A stretch of 7,464 nucleotides of DNA from Anaerolineae bacterium (GTDB lineage Bacteria > Chloroflexota > Anaerolineae > JADYZS01). Position numbers and translations under genes: made by a program. The notes beneath the pieces are model-generated. The model was not told the DNA's origin, did no database searches, and worked only from the letters and a program-made list of their open reading frames with translations. The stretch spans positions 1-7,464 of the forward strand of contig JADYZS010000348.1 in NCBI GenBank assembly GCA_020853075.1, given 5' to 3'. Shown here in pieces: positions 5,638 through 7,464 of the stretch (its first letter is position 1; each line of letters opens with the position of its first letter).

Positions 5638-7164
5638 ATGAAATCACGATTCCATACCGGATTGGGCCTCGTCCTTGCCCTGGGCTTGCTGGCGGCGGGC
5701 GGGGGGCTTATCACGTGGGCATCTCCGGCCCCTGAGCCCATCGTTGCTGCTCCTACCGGCGCGCCCATCGGCCCCTGCCAGATGTTCCCTCCCGATAACG
5801 TCTGGAACGCGCGCATTGACCACCTGCCGGTGGATGCCAAATCCATCGCCTACGTGAACGGCATCGGCGCATCGGGGGGGCTGAAGGCAGACTTCGGCTC
5901 CGGCTTATGGAACGGGGGCCCTATCGGCATCCCTTATACCACGGTGTTGGGGTCGCAGCCCCTCGTCACCGTCACCTTTGATTACGACGACGAGAGCGAC
6001 CCCGGCCCCTATCCGATTCCCCCCAACGCGCCCATTGAAGGTGGCCCTGATGCCGACGGCGACCGCCACGTCCTCGTGGTGGATACCGGCCATTGCAAAC
6101 TCTATGAGTTATACTATTCCTGGCCGCAGCCCGACGGCAGTTGGCAGGCCGGTTCCGGCGCCATCTTTGACCTGAACTCCAACGCGCTCCGGCCCGACAC
6201 CTGGACCTCTGCTGATGCTGCGGGCTTCGCCATTCTGCCGGGGCTGGTGCGTTACGACGAGGTGGCTTCCGGCGTCATCAACCATGCCATCCGCTTCACA
6301 GTGCCACAGACGCGGCGGGCCTACGTCTGGCCGGCGCGCCATTACGCTTCTGACCTGACCGATCCGAACCTGCCGCCTATGGGCCAGCGGTTCCGGCTCA
6401 AGGCCAGTTTTGACATTTCGGGTTTCTCGCCCAAGAACAGGGTTATCCTCACCGCCCTCAAGACCTACGGCATGTTCGTGGCCGATAACGGCGCCGCCTG
6501 GTACATTTCGGGTGTGCCCGACGAGCGGTGGAACAACGACGAACTGCGCGAACTCCTGACCGTGCATGGCTCCGACTTTGAGGCTGTGGACGAATCTTCT
6601 TTGATGGCCGACCCTGATTCCGGGCGGGTGGCGAACTTTACCAGCGCGGCGACGGTGACCTTGAGCGCAGGCTGGAACCTGGTTTCGCTGCCGGTGCAAC
6701 CCATCAGCGGCAACGTCGCCAGCCTGGTCGCGGGCGCGACGCCTTCCGGCAGGATCGCCGAAGTGTGGGCCTTTGACCGTGGCGGGAGCAACTGCACCGC
6801 CGGGACCTGGAAATACTACAAGCCAGGCGATGGGAGCAGCACCCTGAGCACGGTGGATCACAAGATGGGACTCTGGGTCAGGGCGACGGGGGCGACCACG
6901 CTGAATGTGACAGGGACACTCCCAACCTCAACCCAGATACCGTTGTGCAGCGGTTGGAACCTGGCTGGTTACCCGGCGTCCACAGGGGAGGCGGTGGGAA
7001 CGTCGCTCTCCGGTTTGCCGGTGACGCGCGCCCTGACCTATCAGGCGGGCGGCTGGCTGAATTGGGAGAAGAACATCCCATACGGGAATGCGCTCGCCAG
7101 CCTGGAGCCGGAGCGAGGGTACTGGCTCTACGCAACCGGCCCGACGACCTGGACCGTGCCGTAG
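5638..7164 (+). CDS. Exported protein of unknown function with C-terminal GW module
   Basis: A 508-residue protein. Residues 1-29 form a standard signal peptide: MKSR, then a Leu/Ala/Gly-rich core, then TWAS. Residues about 45-325 are one compact domain with no enzyme motif I can name. Its landmarks are PPDNVWNARID (51-61), a YDDESDPGPYPIPP loop (116-129), GDRHVLVVD with CKLYELY (141-159), ALRPDTWTSADAAGFAILPG (183-202), LVRYDEV (203-209), YVWPARHYASD (229-239) and LKASFDISGF (254-263). I recall similar sequences as uncharacterised secreted proteins in other GC-rich bacteria, but cannot give a name. Conserved-looking His and Asp residues (D142, H144, H216, H235) could be catalytic; this is inference. 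The module follows at 342-508 with Cys386 and Cys437. The in-frame ATG at 5470 is rejected because it lies inside the previous gene and would place the signal peptide 56 residues in. The gene lies 97 bases after the FG-GAP gene and is probably co-expressed. Confidence 0.9.
   Translation: MKSRFHTGLGLVLALGLLAAGGGLITWASPAPEPIVAAPTGAPIGPCQMFPPDNVWNARIDHLPVDAKSIAYVNGIGASGGLKADFGSGLWNGGPIGIPYTTVLGSQPLVTVTFDYDDESDPGPYPIPPNAPIEGGPDADGDRHVLVVDTGHCKLYELYYSWPQPDGSWQAGSGAIFDLNSNALRPDTWTSADAAGFAILPGLVRYDEVASGVINHAIRFTVPQTRRAYVWPARHYASDLTDPNLPPMGQRFRLKASFDISGFSPKNRVILTALKTYGMFVADNGAAWYISGVPDERWNNDELRELLTVHGSDFEAVDESSLMADPDSGRVANFTSAATVTLSAGWNLVSLPVQPISGNVASLVAGATPSGRIAEVWAFDRGGSNCTAGTWKYYKPGDGSSTLSTVDHKMGLWVRATGATTLNVTGTLPTSTQIPLCSGWNLAGYPASTGEAVGTSLSGLPVTRALTYQAGGWLNWEKNIPYGNALASLEPERGYWLYATGPTTWTVP
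6661..7164 (+). repeat. C-terminal GW module, copy 3 (in 508-aa protein)
   Basis: Residues 342-508 plus the stop codon. The plan is the same as copy 2: AGWNLVSLPVQP...GLWVRATGATTLNVTG, then CSGWNLAGYPAS...GYWLYATGPTTWTVP. At DNA level, bases 6724-6880 match 5094-5250 at 148 of 157 positions by hand count, including 44 identical bases (5196-5239 / 6826-6869). Flanking parts of the module are much more diverged. Confidence 0.9.
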
Positions 7165-7459
7165 ACTGCCCATATAGCGGCCGGTGATATACGGCAAGAT
7201 TTCCCCTCACCCCCGTCCCGTATGGCGAGTACACCCACGGGACTTGTCCCTCTCCCGCAAGGCGTTGGGAAGAACGCACCGTGTACGCCAAGCCGTACTC
7301 GGCATGGTGGGTACACGGGAGAGGGGAGTCGGCCAAGACCCTCTCCCCTTTGGGTTGAAGGGCGGACAGTTTTTAGGGAGATAGCACCTTAACATCCGAA
7401 GCAGATTGTGGTAAGCTGACATGATAGACCTCTAAAAGGGAAACCAACAGGAGGGTATC
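7165..7459. repeat. Intergenic region dense in inverted repeats, no gene seen
   Basis: No supported coding frame is present. Exact inverted pairs are 7215-7221 / 7237-7243 (GTCCCGT), 7248-7257 / 7316-7325 (CCCTCTCCCG), 7279-7286 / 7311-7318 (CCGTGTAC) and 7317-7325 / 7339-7347 (GGGAGAGGG). In addition 7222-7232 and 7295-7305 are inverted copies with one mismatch. Several share bases, so alternative folds compete. A weak terminator-like hairpin (CCCTT 7346-7350 / AAGGG 7358-7362) is followed 7 bases later by five T (7370-7374). A possible promoter for the next gene is TTAACA 7389-7394, 17 bases, TAAGCT 7412-7417; its -10 box is poor. CCTCACCCCC...CCCTCTCCC strings of this kind occur as dispersed intergenic repeats in many environmental genomes. 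Confidence 0.6.
7449..7454 (+). promoter_or_regulatory. Strong Shine-Dalgarno site of the next gene
   Basis: A perfect AGGAGG lies 5 bases before ATG 7460. It is the strongest ribosome-binding site in the window and implies a well-translated gene beyond the right edge. Confidence 0.75.
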
Positions 7460-7464
7460 ATGTC
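7460..7464 (+). CDS. Start of a further gene, cut by the window edge
   Basis: Only ATG and two more bases (TC, so the second residue is Ser) are visible. The call rests on the perfectly placed AGGAGG upstream. The product cannot be told. Confidence 0.6.

Noticed and set aside
7165..7459. CRISPR array or tRNA in the repeat-rich 3' intergenic region
   Set aside because: The repeats are inverted and irregular, not direct and evenly spaced, and no cloverleaf with a T-arm GTTCGA-like motif is present.

Overview
The window is GC-rich bacterial DNA with every recognisable gene on the + strand. It reads like accessory, secretome-encoding DNA from an environmental bacterium. My best guess is Chloroflexota (Anaerolineae-like): the large secreted FG-GAP proteins, the C-terminal 'GWNLVSLP...GYW' modules and the style of the intergenic inverted repeats all fit. 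This is an inference from sequence character, because no phylogenetic marker gene is present.

Layout: (1) bases 2-319 are the last 105 codons of a protein that ends in a 'GWNLVGYP...GYWIRA' module. (2) After a 14-base gap, a DHA2-type major facilitator transporter runs from 334 to 1707. (3) Bases 1708-1910 are an intergenic stretch holding a striking nested palindrome (1783-1845) and a good promoter (TTGGTT-N17-TATAAT, 1876-1904). (4) Bases 1911-5540 encode a 1209-aa exported multidomain protein: an FG-GAP/VCBS beta-propeller, a fibronectin III-like domain, two galactose-binding-like beta-sandwiches, a proline linker, then the same C-terminal module. (5) Bases 5541-5637 are a short spacer with a degenerate inverted repeat and a Shine-Dalgarno site. 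(6) Bases 5638-7164 encode a 508-aa exported protein with an N-terminal domain of unknown function and, again, the C-terminal module. (7) Bases 7165-7459 are intergenic and packed with inverted repeats, ending in a strong AGGAGG ribosome-binding site. (8) The first five bases of a further gene lie at the right edge (7460).

The unifying theme is one C-terminal module of about 170 residues. It has two GW...P / G-[LY]-W half-repeats and a conserved Cys pair, and its chain ends in Val-Pro or Ile-Pro directly before the stop. It occurs on three proteins whose visible remaining parts are unrelated. In the last two genes the module's DNA has a sharply bounded tract of about 94% identity, which suggests recent duplication or gene conversion. 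A shared role such as a surface-retention or sorting tail is an attractive but unproven inference. The MFS transporter probably shares a transcript with the first gene; a functional link to the secreted proteins is not shown by the sequence.
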